NCBI RefSeq assembly: GCF_022352055.1
Contig: NZ_JAKRWM010000028.1
Location: forward strand, 1 to 64,000
Reading direction: 5' to 3'
Length of the DNA stretch: 64,000 nt
Source: Cohnella mopanensis
GTDB taxonomy: Bacteria; Bacillota; Bacilli; Paenibacillales; Paenibacillaceae
Positions within the stretch are counted from its first letter, which is position 1. The number at the start of each line of letters is the position of its first letter. This document shows positions 7,960 through 16,996 of the stretch, in pieces. A program made the position numbers and the translations under genes. Below the pieces are notes generated by a model. It did not search any database. It saw nothing but the letters and a program-made list of their open reading frames with translations, and was not told where the DNA came from.

Positions 7960-8415
7960 GTGGCTAGCATCGTCTTGATATATGCGAGCATGACAGGGAA
8001 TACGGAAGAAATAGCCGAAGCGATTGCCAAGGGCATTCGCGAAGCCGGCGTGGAGCCGGTCATGAAATCGGTTTTGGATGCCGTAGCTTCCGAACTGGAG
8101 CAATACGACGGTATATTGTTAGGCGCGTATACATGGGGAGACGGAGATCTTCCCGACGAATTCGTAGACTTCTATGAAGAAATGGATAGGCTCCGACTGA
8201 ACAATAAAAAAGCGGCGGCATTCGGCTCTTGCGACTCCGTATACCCGGAATACGGCGTGGCTGTGGACCAATTGATCGAGAAGCTGGAACAGCAAGGGGC
8301 GGAAGTCGTACTGCCCGGTTTGAAGATCGAATTGGCGCCATCGCCGCAAGAGGCTGAGGAATGCAGTAGGTTCGGCTTTGATTTTGCCCGGCATGTCCTT
8401 GGACAGCTAACGTAG
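7960..8415 (+). CDS. iron-regulated short-chain flavodoxin
   Basis: 151 residues, the size of a short-chain flavodoxin. The FMN phosphate loop is present as SMTGNTEEIAEAI (residues 10-22), the first flavin-stacking loop region as GAYTWGDGDLPDEF and the second as FGSCDSVYPEYGVAVD. It resembles Bacillus YkuN/YkuP, one-electron carriers that replace ferredoxin under iron limitation. Translation starts at GTG 7960 after GGGGAAG. The Fur box at 7875-7889 gives direct support for iron control. Which partner reductase or oxygenase it serves is not shown by the neighbourhood. Confidence 0.93.
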   Translation: MASIVLIYASMTGNTEEIAEAIAKGIREAGVEPVMKSVLDAVASELEQYDGILLGAYTWGDGDLPDEFVDFYEEMDRLRLNNKKAAAFGSCDSVYPEYGVAVDQLIEKLEQQGAEVVLPGLKIELAPSPQEAEECSRFGFDFARHVLGQLT

Positions 8416-8487
8416 GAGACTATTCTGCCAGCTTGCCGAACCGAGAGAAACCGGCTGCGGCTTCGTCTGCGTTACACCGCAGGGATA

Positions 8488-8541
8488 AAAGACCTTTGGC
8501 AAGTTCCGCTACTTTGTGGAGCTTCGGGCTGAAGGTCTTTA
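8488..8541 (+). terminator. terminator-like hairpin after flavodoxin
   Basis: AAAGACCTT and AAGGTCTTT arms separated by a structured loop of about 35 nt, ending in T residues. Confidence 0.6.
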
Positions 8542-8684
8542 TTACATGATTAGATTAGCGTTCATTCCAATAGGTTTAGGTTGTGATTTATCCGATTTGC
8601 TATTATTCTAGTAAAGCTCGGTAGCTTCCGGAGGAATGGACGCTTATACATCCTAGTCAGACAGAAAGAAGGTTAGCAAAGCAA

Positions 8685-9875
8685 GTGAACACTAAAACTT
8701 TAGCTAGCGGAAAAGCGGTAGATCGGTTTCCGCTAGCATTATTCTCTTTAACCGCAGGAGCTTTCGCGATCGGCATGACCGAATTTGTCATCATGGGGCT
8801 GCTGCCTAATGTGGCGAATGATTTGAACGTATCGATCTCTCAAGCGGGACAGCTCATTACCGGATATGCGCTAAGCGTTGCGATCGGTGCGCCGATCTTA
8901 GCCGTGGCCACTCACCGCGTACCTCAGAAAAAGCTGCTGATCTTACTGATGATTCTCTTCATCATTGGTAACGGAATTGCCGCGGTCGCCCCGAACTATT
9001 CTGTGCTGATGGGGGCAAGGCTCTTTACGGCGCTTGCTCATGGAACGTTCTTCGGCGTCGGTTCGATTCTCGCCGCTAATCTGGTCTCGCCGAATAGACG
9101 CGCTGCGGCGGTATCGGTCATGATGGCGGGGTTGACGGTCGCGAATGTCATCGGCGTGCCTTTCGGAACGTTTATCGGCCAGCACATGGGCTGGAGGGCC
9201 TCGTTCGGCGCGGTCGTCGTGATGGGTTTCATTACGCTCATTGGAATCATTGCGTTGATTCCCGATATTCGTCAGACGGAGAGCTCCAGCGCGATTCGGC
9301 AAATTCGCGCTCTTCTCCAACCGAAGTTATTAGTCGTTTTGCTTACCGGCGCAATCGGCTGCAGCAGTCTTTTTACGGTATTTACTTATATCGCCCCGCT
9401 GCTCCAAGAAGTGACCGGCTTTGCCGAGCATAGCGTGACTTGGGTTCTCATGCTGTTCGGAATAGGCGTGACGATCGGAAATATTCTCGGGGGCAAACTC
9501 GCGGATTGGAAGCTGATGCCTACTCTCATAGGGGGATTCGCGTCTCTCGCTATTATTCTAGCGGTATTAGCGTTGGTAGATGAACTTCCCGTTGCCGTTG
9601 TGATTACGATCTTCATCTGGGGAGTCGTTTCATTCTCCGTATTGCCGGGATTGCAGGTTCGGATCATGACGCTCGCCAAGGATGCTCCGGCCCTGGCCTC
9701 TACGTCCAATCACTCTGCATTGAACTTCGGCAATGCGGGAGGAGCTTTCCTAGGCGGTCTCGTCATTACGCACGCGGGATTAGACATGCTACCTTGGACT
9801 GGAGCGGCGCTATCTCTGATCGGAGTGATGCTTGCGATCGGTGTGTATTGCTGGGATAAAGGCTCCGTTCGATAG
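8685..9875 (+). CDS. DHA1-family MFS exporter (AraJ/YdhP-like)
   Basis: 396 residues with 12 predicted membrane helices. The helix 1 segment AIGMTEFVIMGLLPNVANDL is characteristic of the AraJ/sugar-efflux branch of the DHA1 drug exporters, and further typical segments are FLGGLVITHAG in helix 11 and the glycine-rich helix 5 region. The start is GTG at 8685, with AGAAAGAAGG slightly far upstream. It is a single-gene unit lying before the GH67 gene, with no visible shared regulation. The substrate is unknown; sugar or antibiotic export are both possible from the family. Confidence 0.88.
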   Translation: MNTKTLASGKAVDRFPLALFSLTAGAFAIGMTEFVIMGLLPNVANDLNVSISQAGQLITGYALSVAIGAPILAVATHRVPQKKLLILLMILFIIGNGIAAVAPNYSVLMGARLFTALAHGTFFGVGSILAANLVSPNRRAAAVSVMMAGLTVANVIGVPFGTFIGQHMGWRASFGAVVVMGFITLIGIIALIPDIRQTESSSAIRQIRALLQPKLLVVLLTGAIGCSSLFTVFTYIAPLLQEVTGFAEHSVTWVLMLFGIGVTIGNILGGKLADWKLMPTLIGGFASLAIILAVLALVDELPVAVVITIFIWGVVSFSVLPGLQVRIMTLAKDAPALASTSNHSALNFGNAGGAFLGGLVITHAGLDMLPWTGAALSLIGVMLAIGVYCWDKGSVR

Positions 9876-9923
9876 GATCTGTCAGCCGCTGTTATCGGCT
9901 TGAATTGGATAAATAATCTGCGC

Positions 9924-9967
9924 GAAATGAGCATGGAACGGCTGTAGACAAGGTGTTAATTTGGGAG
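9924..9967 (+). promoter_or_regulatory. shared xylan-regulon element, copy 1 (GH67)
   Basis: A 44-bp sequence matching 43109-43152 upstream of the GH52 gene at 37 of 44 positions without gaps. The outer 13 bp (GAAATGAGCATGG) and 17 bp (AGGTGTTAATTTGGGAG) are identical, and all differences lie in the 14 bp between. It ends 45 bp before the GH67 start codon. The inner GTTAAT could serve as a -10 box with no good -35, as in activator-dependent promoters. Conservation is seen directly; the regulatory role is inferred. Confidence 0.7.
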
Positions 9968-10012
9968 GGGGGTATGATCGGCGAATCATAGAGAGGCGGT
10001 AGGACAACGAAC

Positions 10013-12076
10013 ATGAAGCAATGGAATGCCGAAAGCGGCTACGATTGTTGGCTGGAATATCGAACTATCGATGACAATCAATTGCGGGAAACGTATTCGA
10101 AGTACTGTTCGCGTGTGGAGGTCATTGGAGAGACGGCACTAGTAGAGTCAGCGCGAAAGGAGCTACAGCTTGCGCTTGGAACGATGCTTGGGTTAACGTT
10201 CCAGGATGGCCGAGTTCCATTAGAAGGAACGGGTATCGTGGCCGGAACCTTCGACAGTTCTCCGCAGTTCGCTTCGCTGGCTACCGAATATAATATCGCG
10301 GATTTGGGTGATGAGGGTTATATCGTTCATTCGTCCGATAATGGCAATATCTATTTGTTGGCGGCTACGGATAAAGGCGTGCTATACGCGACGTTCCACT
10401 TGATCGGGCTGTTACAACAAGGGGGAAATATCGAAAAGTTAAACGTTCGCGAAATTCCCTCCAACGGTCTGCGCATGATTAACCATTGGGATAACATGGA
10501 TGGATCGATCGAGCGCGGATACGCGGGGAACAGCATTTTTTTCCGGGACAATCGAATGATTGCGGAAACGGGTCGGCTTAGGGATTACGCAAGGCTGCTG
10601 GCTTCCGGGGCTATTAACGCGGTGTCGATCAATAACGTTAACGTGCATCGCGAAGAGTCGAAGCTCATCACCGAGCCTATATTACCGGATGTGGCTAGGG
10701 TCGCGAATATTTTCCGGGATTACGGAATTCGTCTGTATTTGAGCGCTAATTTTGCGGGCCCGATGGAAATCGGCGGACTGGAGACGGCGGACCCGCTTCA
10801 CCCGGATGTCTGCGCATGGTGGAAGGACACGGCAGAGAGGATTTATCGTTGGATCCCGGATTTTGGCGGCTTCGTCGTCAAGGCGGATTCGGAATTCCGG
10901 CCAGGTCCGTTCACGTATGGGAGAAACCATGCGGACGGGGCGAATATGTTCGCGGATGCGCTTAAGCCTTTCGGAGGAGAAGTCATTTGGCGCTGTTTCG
11001 TGTACGACTGCTTGCAGGATTGGCGCGATCGGATAACCGATAGGGCACGTGCGGCTTATGACCATTTCATGCCGCTCGACGGACAGTTTCGGGACAACGT
11101 GCTGCTTCAGATCAAGAACGGTCCGATGGACTTCCAAGTCCGTGAGCCCATCTCGCCTTTACTAGGCGGATTGACACTGACGAATCAAGTGATGGAGCTG
11201 CAAATAGCCCAAGAATATACCGGACAGCAGCGTCATCTGTGCTATCTTGTGCCCCAGTGGAGGGAAGTGCTGGAGTTCGACACTTATGCCAAAGGGCAAG
11301 GATCGACCATCTCGGAACTGACTAGCGGCAGGATGTTTGGGAGAACAAGGGGAGGAATCGCGGCGGTATCGAATATCGGGGATGACCTGAATTGGACCGG
11401 ACATGATTTTGCCCAGGCTAATTTCTATGGCTTTGCACGGTTGGCTTGGAATCCGCATTTGAGTTCCGAGCAAATCGCGCGAGAATGGATTCGCAGAACT
11501 TTCGCGCATGATGCGGAAGCGGAGCGGGTCATACTTGGAATGCTCCTTGATTCTTATTCGATCTACGAGGCCTATACGGCACCGCTTGGCGTCGGTTGGA
11601 TGGTTAATCCTTCACACCATTACGGACCGAGCGTTGACGGATACGAATATTCGAAGTGGGGAACATACCATTTTGCGGATTGCGAAGGAATCGGCGTTGA
11701 TCGAACGGCAAGCACCGGAACGGGCTACACCAGGCAGTATCATTCACCGATGTCGGACTTGTACGAATCGCTCGAATCATGTCCGGACGAGCTTCTCCTA
11801 TTTTTCCATCACGTCCCGTACACGCATGTATTGAAATCCGGTAAGACGGTCATCCAGCATATTTACGATTCACACTTCGAAGGAGCCGATCGGGCAGCCG
11901 AACTACTGGAATCATGGAACTCGGTCGAGCGGAAGGTCGATTCCGGAAAACACAATCGCGTAAGGGAGCGACTCGTTCATCAGGCGGAACATGCCCAGGA
12001 ATGGCGAGATCAGATCAATACGTACTTCTATCGTAAATCCGGAATCGCGGACGCACAGGGTCGACCGATTTACTAG
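10013..12076 (+). CDS. aguA: GH67 alpha-glucuronidase
   Basis: 687 residues without a signal peptide, so a cytoplasmic enzyme. GH67 enzymes remove (4-O-methyl)glucuronic acid from the non-reducing end of xylo-oligosaccharides. The family segment [16 protein letters not shown] is at residues 157-172. Glu294 (in KADSEF), Asp373 (in MDFQVREP) and Glu401 (in AQEYTG) have the same spacing as the acid Glu285 and the bases Asp364 and Glu392 of the Geobacillus enzyme as I recall them, so the active site appears intact. The gene is not in the aldouronate operon at 55-62 kb but carries an upstream element shared with the GH52 gene, which explains how it could be co-regulated at a distance. The ATG at 10013 follows GAGGCGGTAGG at a somewhat long distance. 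Confidence 0.96.
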   Translation: MKQWNAESGYDCWLEYRTIDDNQLRETYSKYCSRVEVIGETALVESARKELQLALGTMLGLTFQDGRVPLEGTGIVAGTFDSSPQFASLATEYNIADLGDEGYIVHSSDNGNIYLLAATDKGVLYATFHLIGLLQQGGNIEKLNVREIPSNGLRMINHWDNMDGSIERGYAGNSIFFRDNRMIAETGRLRDYARLLASGAINAVSINNVNVHREESKLITEPILPDVARVANIFRDYGIRLYLSANFAGPMEIGGLETADPLHPDVCAWWKDTAERIYRWIPDFGGFVVKADSEFRPGPFTYGRNHADGANMFADALKPFGGEVIWRCFVYDCLQDWRDRITDRARAAYDHFMPLDGQFRDNVLLQIKNGPMDFQVREPISPLLGGLTLTNQVMELQIAQEYTGQQRHLCYLVPQWREVLEFDTYAKGQGSTISELTSGRMFGRTRGGIAAVSNIGDDLNWTGHDFAQANFYGFARLAWNPHLSSEQIAREWIRRTFAHDAEAERVILGMLLDSYSIYEAYTAPLGVGWMVNPSHHYGPSVDGYEYSKWGTYHFADCEGIGVDRTASTGTGYTRQYHSPMSDLYESLESCPDELLLFFHHVPYTHVLKSGKTVIQHIYDSHFEGADRAAELLESWNSVERKVDSGKHNRVRERLVHQAEHAQEWRDQINTYFYRKSGIADAQGRPIY

Positions 12077-12105
12077 GGAGATTCGTAAACAAGACCCGAA
12101 TTCGA

Positions 12106-12897
12106 TCACAAGCCCGCTATCCGCTCCCGATGGGTATACACGTTCATGGAATCCGCGCGGATGAATCCGACGCAGGTAATGCCCAGGTCTTCGGCTAGCC
12201 GGAGAGCCAGATCGGTCGGAGCGGATTTGGATAATAAAATGGGGCAGCCGATTTTGGCTGCCTTTAACACGACTTCGGAGGATAGCCGTCCGCTGAACGC
12301 GATGACGCACTGTCTCGTCGGGATGCGCTGGCGGAGGCTATGGCCGAACAGCTTATCGAGGGCGTTGTGCCGGCCGATGTCGGTACGAACTTCCATGAGA
12401 TCGTCTTTGTCGTACAGCGCCGCATTATGGAACCCGCCGGTGAGATGAAAATCGACGGAGCTCATCTGCATGCGCTTCATCAGCTCGAAGCACCGTTCCG
12501 CCGGAATCGGATTTCCTCCGATCAGGGTTTTCGCGGTGCGCGCATCGTTATGGAAGTAGAATTGTCGGCTCTTGCCGCAGCAGGAGCCGATAATCCGCTT
12601 CGAGTGGAATTCCTTCGCGGTCGATTGCGGCCGATGAAGATCGACGTAGGCAAAACCACGGTCTTCGTCGATCGACATCATTTTAATATCCTCTATCGCG
12701 CGTATTATGCCTTCCGAAGCGAGGAAACCGACGACGAGATCGGTCAGATCGCTGGGAGAGCAGACAAGCGTCGCGAATTCCTCGCCGTCAAGCCGGATCG
12801 TCAGCGGAAATTCGGCGGCAATATCATCGTCTATTTCTACGGAATGCTCCCCATTAACTTTAATCGTTCGCCAAGTGACGCAAGATTGTTGTTCCAT
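12106..12897 (-). CDS. fdhD: FdhD, sulfur carrier/sulfurtransferase for formate dehydrogenase
   Basis: 263 residues, the usual FdhD length. FdhD passes sulfur from a cysteine desulfurase to the molybdenum cofactor of formate dehydrogenase. The conserved cysteine loop is present as RIIGSCCGKSRQFYF in the middle of the protein, followed later by the FHLTGGFHNAALY and DIGRHNALDK motifs and the cofactor-binding segment VIAFSGRLSSEVVLKAAKIG. The start ATG lies nine bases after AAGGGG. It is 31 bp downstream of the molybdopterin oxidoreductase gene on the same strand, the expected partner. Confidence 0.95.
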   Translation of the reverse strand: MEQQSCVTWRTIKVNGEHSVEIDDDIAAEFPLTIRLDGEEFATLVCSPSDLTDLVVGFLASEGIIRAIEDIKMMSIDEDRGFAYVDLHRPQSTAKEFHSKRIIGSCCGKSRQFYFHNDARTAKTLIGGNPIPAERCFELMKRMQMSSVDFHLTGGFHNAALYDKDDLMEVRTDIGRHNALDKLFGHSLRQRIPTRQCVIAFSGRLSSEVVLKAAKIGCPILLSKSAPTDLALRLAEDLGITCVGFIRADSMNVYTHRERIAGL

Positions 12898-12928
12898 TAG
12901 GAATATCCCCTTTCATTCCGGCACCGGA

Positions 12929-15283
12929 TCATCCCGGTAAATCCAGCTCTAATTCTTCGATCCGGCGTTCTACGTAACGGGTGTCCTTCAGCGCGTGATA
13001 AGACTCGGCCTTCTCCACAACGACGGCAGCATTATACTCGGGAATTCCGGCATATGGCTCGTATACTCCTTTCGGGAGCAGACAGTTGCCTTCCGGCCAA
13101 TATAGCTCGATGTTGCCCGGCGCGATATCTTCAAGCTTCGACCGTCCATGCATAACGCCGTAACGATTGTAAGCGACGATGGCATCTCCTTCGCGAATGC
13201 CGAGCTTCTCCGCGTCCTCGCGATTCATCAGCACGTCGTAACGTCCGGCTCCGTTGAACGAGTCCGTCTCGCTGTACACCATCGAATTGAACTGCTTGCC
13301 CCGGCGCGTAGTGGCGTAAAACTTTCCTTCCGGCTTGCGAAGCTCGGGAAGTTCGATCGCAAGCAAGCGGCCTTTGCCGTCTTCGGTAGGACAAATCCCG
13401 CCCTCGCAAAGCCAAGCGCCACCCCATTGGAAGACGTCTCCCTGATTGGCTAGATGCTGAATGCCGCTATAATTGGGAGCTGCCTTAGCGATTTCCTCTC
13501 GAATATGAGCCGCATCTTTGAATATGATCGACTGGCGGTTATCCGGCTTCACGCGCGTGGCCAGATCGGCATAAATCGCCCATTCCGGACGGGCTTCGCC
13601 GATTCTAGGTCCCCGGATTTCCGGCGAGAAATACACCATGCGCTCGGTAGAAGTGGACGTTCCTCCGCCGGGCTGCTCGTATCGGGTCATCGCCGGCAAC
13701 ACCCATACTTCTTCCTTGGCGTCGGCGAGCGTCGAAGTGTTAAGCACGATGTCCTGATGCACGCGCAGCTCCACGTTCTCCAAGCAAAGTTGAACGAACT
13801 CGGGCTCCGGCATCGTCTCCAGGAAATTGCCTCCCGACGTATAGAACAGCTTGAGTTTGCGTTCATGATTGTTCGGCAGCATGGCGTTTTCGAGAGAAAC
13901 GCCTACGATATCGCCTTGCCACTTCGGAAGCTCGAACCCCCATAACCGTTCAATTCGCTCGATATCTTTCCCATGGAATTCTCCGCCGGGCAAGCTGAAC
14001 GGATCGGCTCCCATCTCGCCGGAGCCTTGCACTCCGCTATGTCCCCGGATGGGCATGACGCCGCAAAACTCGCGTCCGAGGAATCCCCGGAGAAGAGCCA
14101 GGTTAGCGACCTGAGAAATGTTATCCGTTCCGAACCGATGCTGCGTCAGCCCCATACTCCAGACGAATACGCCCGATCGCGAGCCGGCGAGCAGCTTGGC
14201 GAATTCCTCGATTCGCTCGCGAGTTAGGCCGGAAGAACGTTCGAGAGATTCCCAATCTTGGGTTTCGATGTGCGCTTGCAAATCTTCGTACCCGTTCGCG
14301 TGTTCGCGAACGAAGGCATGGTCGATCGCGGATCCCGGATTTTCCTTCTCCATCTCGAACCATGCTTTCATGACGCCGTTCATGAAGGCGATATCTCCGC
14401 CGATGTTCACCTGATAGAAATCATCGGCAAGCTTCGTTCCGAATAAGGCAGACTCCGGGATCGAAGGAATCCAATATCCCTCCATAGCAGGCTCGCGATA
14501 AGGATTGATGACGATAATTTTGGTTCCCTTGCGCTTGGCCGCATACATGTATTTCGTCGATACCGGCTGATTGTTGGCCGCAACGCTTCCCCAGAAGATG
14601 AGAACGTCGGTGCCGATCCAGTCCTTGTAGTTACAGCTGGATGCTCCGATTCCGAGCGAACGCTTCAATGCCGTCTTGGAGGGGGAGTGGCAGATGCGGG
14701 AAGCGTTATCGATATTGTTCGTGCCGATATATCGGGCAGCCTTAGCCGCCGCGTAGTAGGATTCATTAGTAATGCCGCGCGCCGTTAAATAGAACGCGAG
14801 CTGCTTAGGGTCGATGTCGCGGATTTTGCTCGCGATTCGTTCCATCGCTTCCTCCCAAGTGGCGCGTCTGAACGAGCGTTCGCCTTTGCTCCGAACCATC
14901 GGATAAGGAATTCGGCCAAGCGCCCGGAGCTGCGTGCTGTCCATGCGACGAAGCTCTTCGATATCCGAATGAAGCACCTCCGGTTTGATAGCCGGCATCG
15001 TATTGAGCCGGAGCACGTTCAGCCTCGTCGTGCAGAGATGAGGACCCGTCAACGTCTGGTCATAGAGGCCGGAAACGCCGAGTGCGCATCCGTCGCATAC
15101 GCCTTTCGTTAATATCCGGTAAGCATATGGCAGATTGTCCCGGTTTTCCCACATGATTTTCATCGTTTCCCGGATATGCTTCGGCTTTATTTTTCCTAAT
15201 CCGAACGGAACTTTGCTCACCCATAGCTTTGGACTCGGTCGTCCTGGCAGCTTCGTTCTGCCGGAATGTTTCGTTGTTCCCAT
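12929..15283 (-). CDS. FdhF/YdeP-type molybdopterin oxidoreductase (formate dehydrogenase-like alpha subunit)
   Basis: 784 residues from the ATG at 15283, which has AGGGGG seven bases upstream; the in-frame extension to 15304 has no binding site. The protein shows the YdeP/FdhF-like layout: an N-terminal region with one Cys pair (GVCDGCALG, Cys63 and Cys66) instead of a full four-cysteine 4Fe-4S motif, molybdopterin-binding domains (NASRICHSPSKTALKRSLG, DVLIFWGSVAANNQP, MPIRGHSGVQGSGEMG) and a C-terminal dinucleotide-binding domain with QFNSMVYSETDSFNGAGRYD. Members are annotated as formate dehydrogenase-like, but substrates are mostly unproven. FdhD just downstream supports a sulfurated Mo-bis-MGD cofactor. 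Formate oxidation would be a plausible way to dispose of formaldehyde-derived C1 units from the 28-32 kb cluster, but this link is speculation. Confidence 0.88.
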   Translation of the reverse strand: MGTTKHSGRTKLPGRPSPKLWVSKVPFGLGKIKPKHIRETMKIMWENRDNLPYAYRILTKGVCDGCALGVSGLYDQTLTGPHLCTTRLNVLRLNTMPAIKPEVLHSDIEELRRMDSTQLRALGRIPYPMVRSKGERSFRRATWEEAMERIASKIRDIDPKQLAFYLTARGITNESYYAAAKAARYIGTNNIDNASRICHSPSKTALKRSLGIGASSCNYKDWIGTDVLIFWGSVAANNQPVSTKYMYAAKRKGTKIIVINPYREPAMEGYWIPSIPESALFGTKLADDFYQVNIGGDIAFMNGVMKAWFEMEKENPGSAIDHAFVREHANGYEDLQAHIETQDWESLERSSGLTRERIEEFAKLLAGSRSGVFVWSMGLTQHRFGTDNISQVANLALLRGFLGREFCGVMPIRGHSGVQGSGEMGADPFSLPGGEFHGKDIERIERLWGFELPKWQGDIVGVSLENAMLPNNHERKLKLFYTSGGNFLETMPEPEFVQLCLENVELRVHQDIVLNTSTLADAKEEVWVLPAMTRYEQPGGGTSTSTERMVYFSPEIRGPRIGEARPEWAIYADLATRVKPDNRQSIIFKDAAHIREEIAKAAPNYSGIQHLANQGDVFQWGGAWLCEGGICPTEDGKGRLLAIELPELRKPEGKFYATTRRGKQFNSMVYSETDSFNGAGRYDVLMNREDAEKLGIREGDAIVAYNRYGVMHGRSKLEDIAPGNIELYWPEGNCLLPKGVYEPYAGIPEYNAAVVVEKAESYHALKDTRYVERRIEELELDLPG

Positions 15284-15321
15284 GGTGATTCCCCCTAGTC
15301 TCATTCCACGCGTTATAAAAT

Positions 15322-15374
15322 AAAAAACCGCTAAGCCTATGAGTCTTCAGGAAGAAGAAATCAAGTCTCGCGGT
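15322..15374 (-). terminator. terminator-like hairpin in the leader of the molybdopterin oxidoreductase gene
   Basis: On the minus strand ACCGC-GAG-A-CTT pairs with AAG-A-CTC and then GCGGT, followed by six T residues. It lies between the DUF2294 stop and the oxidoreductase start, about 40 bp before the latter. It either ends the DUF2294 transcript or acts as an attenuator for the next gene. A further hairpin, GGCAG-CGCAC-CTGCC, precedes it. Confidence 0.5.
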
Positions 15375-15443
15375 AGTCCCTGGCAGGTGCGCTGCCGGGT
15401 GCCAATCGTATAAAGTGCATCTCAAGCTCACGAAATAATTAAG

Positions 15444-15806
15444 TTATGACGAACAGAATTTAAGCTGCAGATCCGTATCGAATACGAATATCGACATGCC
15501 GAAGTCTTTGTCCACGTCGATGTCGAGGTATAGATCGAGAAACTTCGCGCCTAGCAATCGTTCCATGTCTACCGGGGGGTATTTGCGATAGATGTCCTTC
15601 ACCCATAGCGTGCGCGCATCGCGGACCATGTTCTTGCCCTCGCTTGCGGAAGCCATGAATTTCTCTACGGGGGACAGGTTGCCTTCCATTTCGCAGATTG
15701 CCCAGTTTTTGCAGAACGTTGTTATTATCCGGCTCGGGCCTTTGCCCATATGTTGCTTACGGTAAGCTTTCACTAGATTGCTGAATTCGGCTTCGTATCG
15801 ATTCAT
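15444..15806 (-). CDS. DUF2294-family protein
   Basis: 120 residues from the ATG at 15806, which has AGAGGG six bases upstream. The pattern HMGKGPSRI, followed by CEMEGNLSPVEKFMA and a C-terminal DxDxxxxFGMSIFVFD, fits the DUF2294 family of small soluble proteins whose function is not known to me. It precedes the molybdopterin oxidoreductase gene by 160 bp on the same strand, separated by a terminator-like hairpin. It could belong to the same unit if that hairpin is leaky. No catalytic residues can be named. Confidence 0.7.
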   Translation of the reverse strand: MNRYEAEFSNLVKAYRKQHMGKGPSRIITTFCKNWAICEMEGNLSPVEKFMASASEGKNMVRDARTLWVKDIYRKYPPVDMERLLGAKFLDLYLDIDVDKDFGMSIFVFDTDLQLKFCSS

Positions 15807-16013
15807 CGCTATCCCTCTAATCCTCATGGCCGGTAGCAGGTTCGCTGCTCCGTAACAAGAGGCGATAATAGCTTCATCTTAACAATAAAACGCATACATC
15901 GGCAATCGTTAGTTCATAAAGCTGTGGCTTTTCTTTAGTAGACCAACGCATGAAGTGCTTTATAATAGAAACCACGATCAGTGAAATCGAACGCGCATAA
16001 GGGGTTGCGACGC

Positions 16014-16856
16014 ATGTTCTTCGTCGATTTGAAGTACGAGAAGCAATTGATGTTCAGCAAGAGAGTCGATTATGATGTCGAGCATGAGCTGCATATGCAT
16101 GATTGGTTGGAGATTAACGTTCTCTTGGAAAATAAGGCTATCTTTCGCCTGCTAAACAGCGATATTGCCGGGGAAGCGGGAGACGTGTTCGTGTTCAGGC
16201 CTTTCGAGCCGCATTATAATCTCGTTCAAGAGCCGGGCAGGCCGATCGTCTGGATACTGGTGCTGTTCTCCCCGTCTATCGTAAAGCTGATTCCGCAGGG
16301 ATACCAATTGCTATACCCTTTCTACTCCGATTCCGTATCGCCCCATATCGAGAAATCGAGTCCGTACGCGGCTCTTATTCACCAAGCGGCAATCCGTGCC
16401 TATGAGGAAGAACAACGCAAGGCTCCCGGTTGGGAGACGCAACAATTTATGTATTTTATCGATATTCTTATTCAAATCTATCGGTATACGTTAGAGCGGC
16501 AAGCCGAAACGGGCAGTACGATCGTCGATTCGGGAATGATCCTCGTGCTGGAATATTTGCTCCAGCATATGACCGAGGAGATCGACATTCAAGTGCTGAT
16601 TCAGCTCTATGGCAAAGGCAAGACACGGTTCTATCATGATTTCCGAAGCTTGATGGGGGTATCGCCCAATCAATTTATTCATAGATTACGCGTCCAGATA
16701 GCGATGCATCTCTTGGACACGACGGATCGGCCCGTCACTTCGATCGGATTCGAATGCGGGTACAATTCGATTCATTATTTCAACAAAGTTTTCAAGGAAC
16801 ACCGGGGAGTTTCCCCAAGCCAGTACCGTAGCCGAACGGAATATTGGACGGAATAA
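16014..16856 (+). CDS. AraC-family transcriptional regulator with cupin sensor domain
   Basis: 280 residues from the ATG at 16014, nine bases after AAGGGG; the in-frame GTG at 15981 has no binding site. The N-terminal half (about residues 1-130) is a cupin-like sensor (HMHDWLEINVLL, then GDVFVFRPFEPHY), and the C-terminal 100 residues carry the two AraC helix-turn-helix motifs ending in GFECGYNSIHYFNKVFKEH and RGVSPSQYR. Such proteins usually activate sugar-use genes on binding a mono- or oligosaccharide. It lies before the kinase/regulator pair of the CUT2 transporter cluster and might contribute to its control. The effector is unknown. Confidence 0.9.
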   Translation: MFFVDLKYEKQLMFSKRVDYDVEHELHMHDWLEINVLLENKAIFRLLNSDIAGEAGDVFVFRPFEPHYNLVQEPGRPIVWILVLFSPSIVKLIPQGYQLLYPFYSDSVSPHIEKSSPYAALIHQAAIRAYEEEQRKAPGWETQQFMYFIDILIQIYRYTLERQAETGSTIVDSGMILVLEYLLQHMTEEIDIQVLIQLYGKGKTRFYHDFRSLMGVSPNQFIHRLRVQIAMHLLDTTDRPVTSIGFECGYNSIHYFNKVFKEHRGVSPSQYRSRTEYWTE

Positions 16857-16996
16857 GCTGCCTTTGCTTCGTCCCGCGGTGAACAAAATCACAAACTTGG
16901 CTTGATCTTTGGTTAAGTAGGTTTCGATCTTTTCCCCTATGCTAGAAGTGATCGTGGAAGCGCATACAGATAAGGCATCAGTTAGGGGGAACAACG

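Noticed and set aside
15305-15443. Molybdenum-cofactor riboswitch.
   Set aside because: The leader has hairpins, but I could not align it to the conserved core of that or another riboswitch class, so it is reported only as an unexplained leader.
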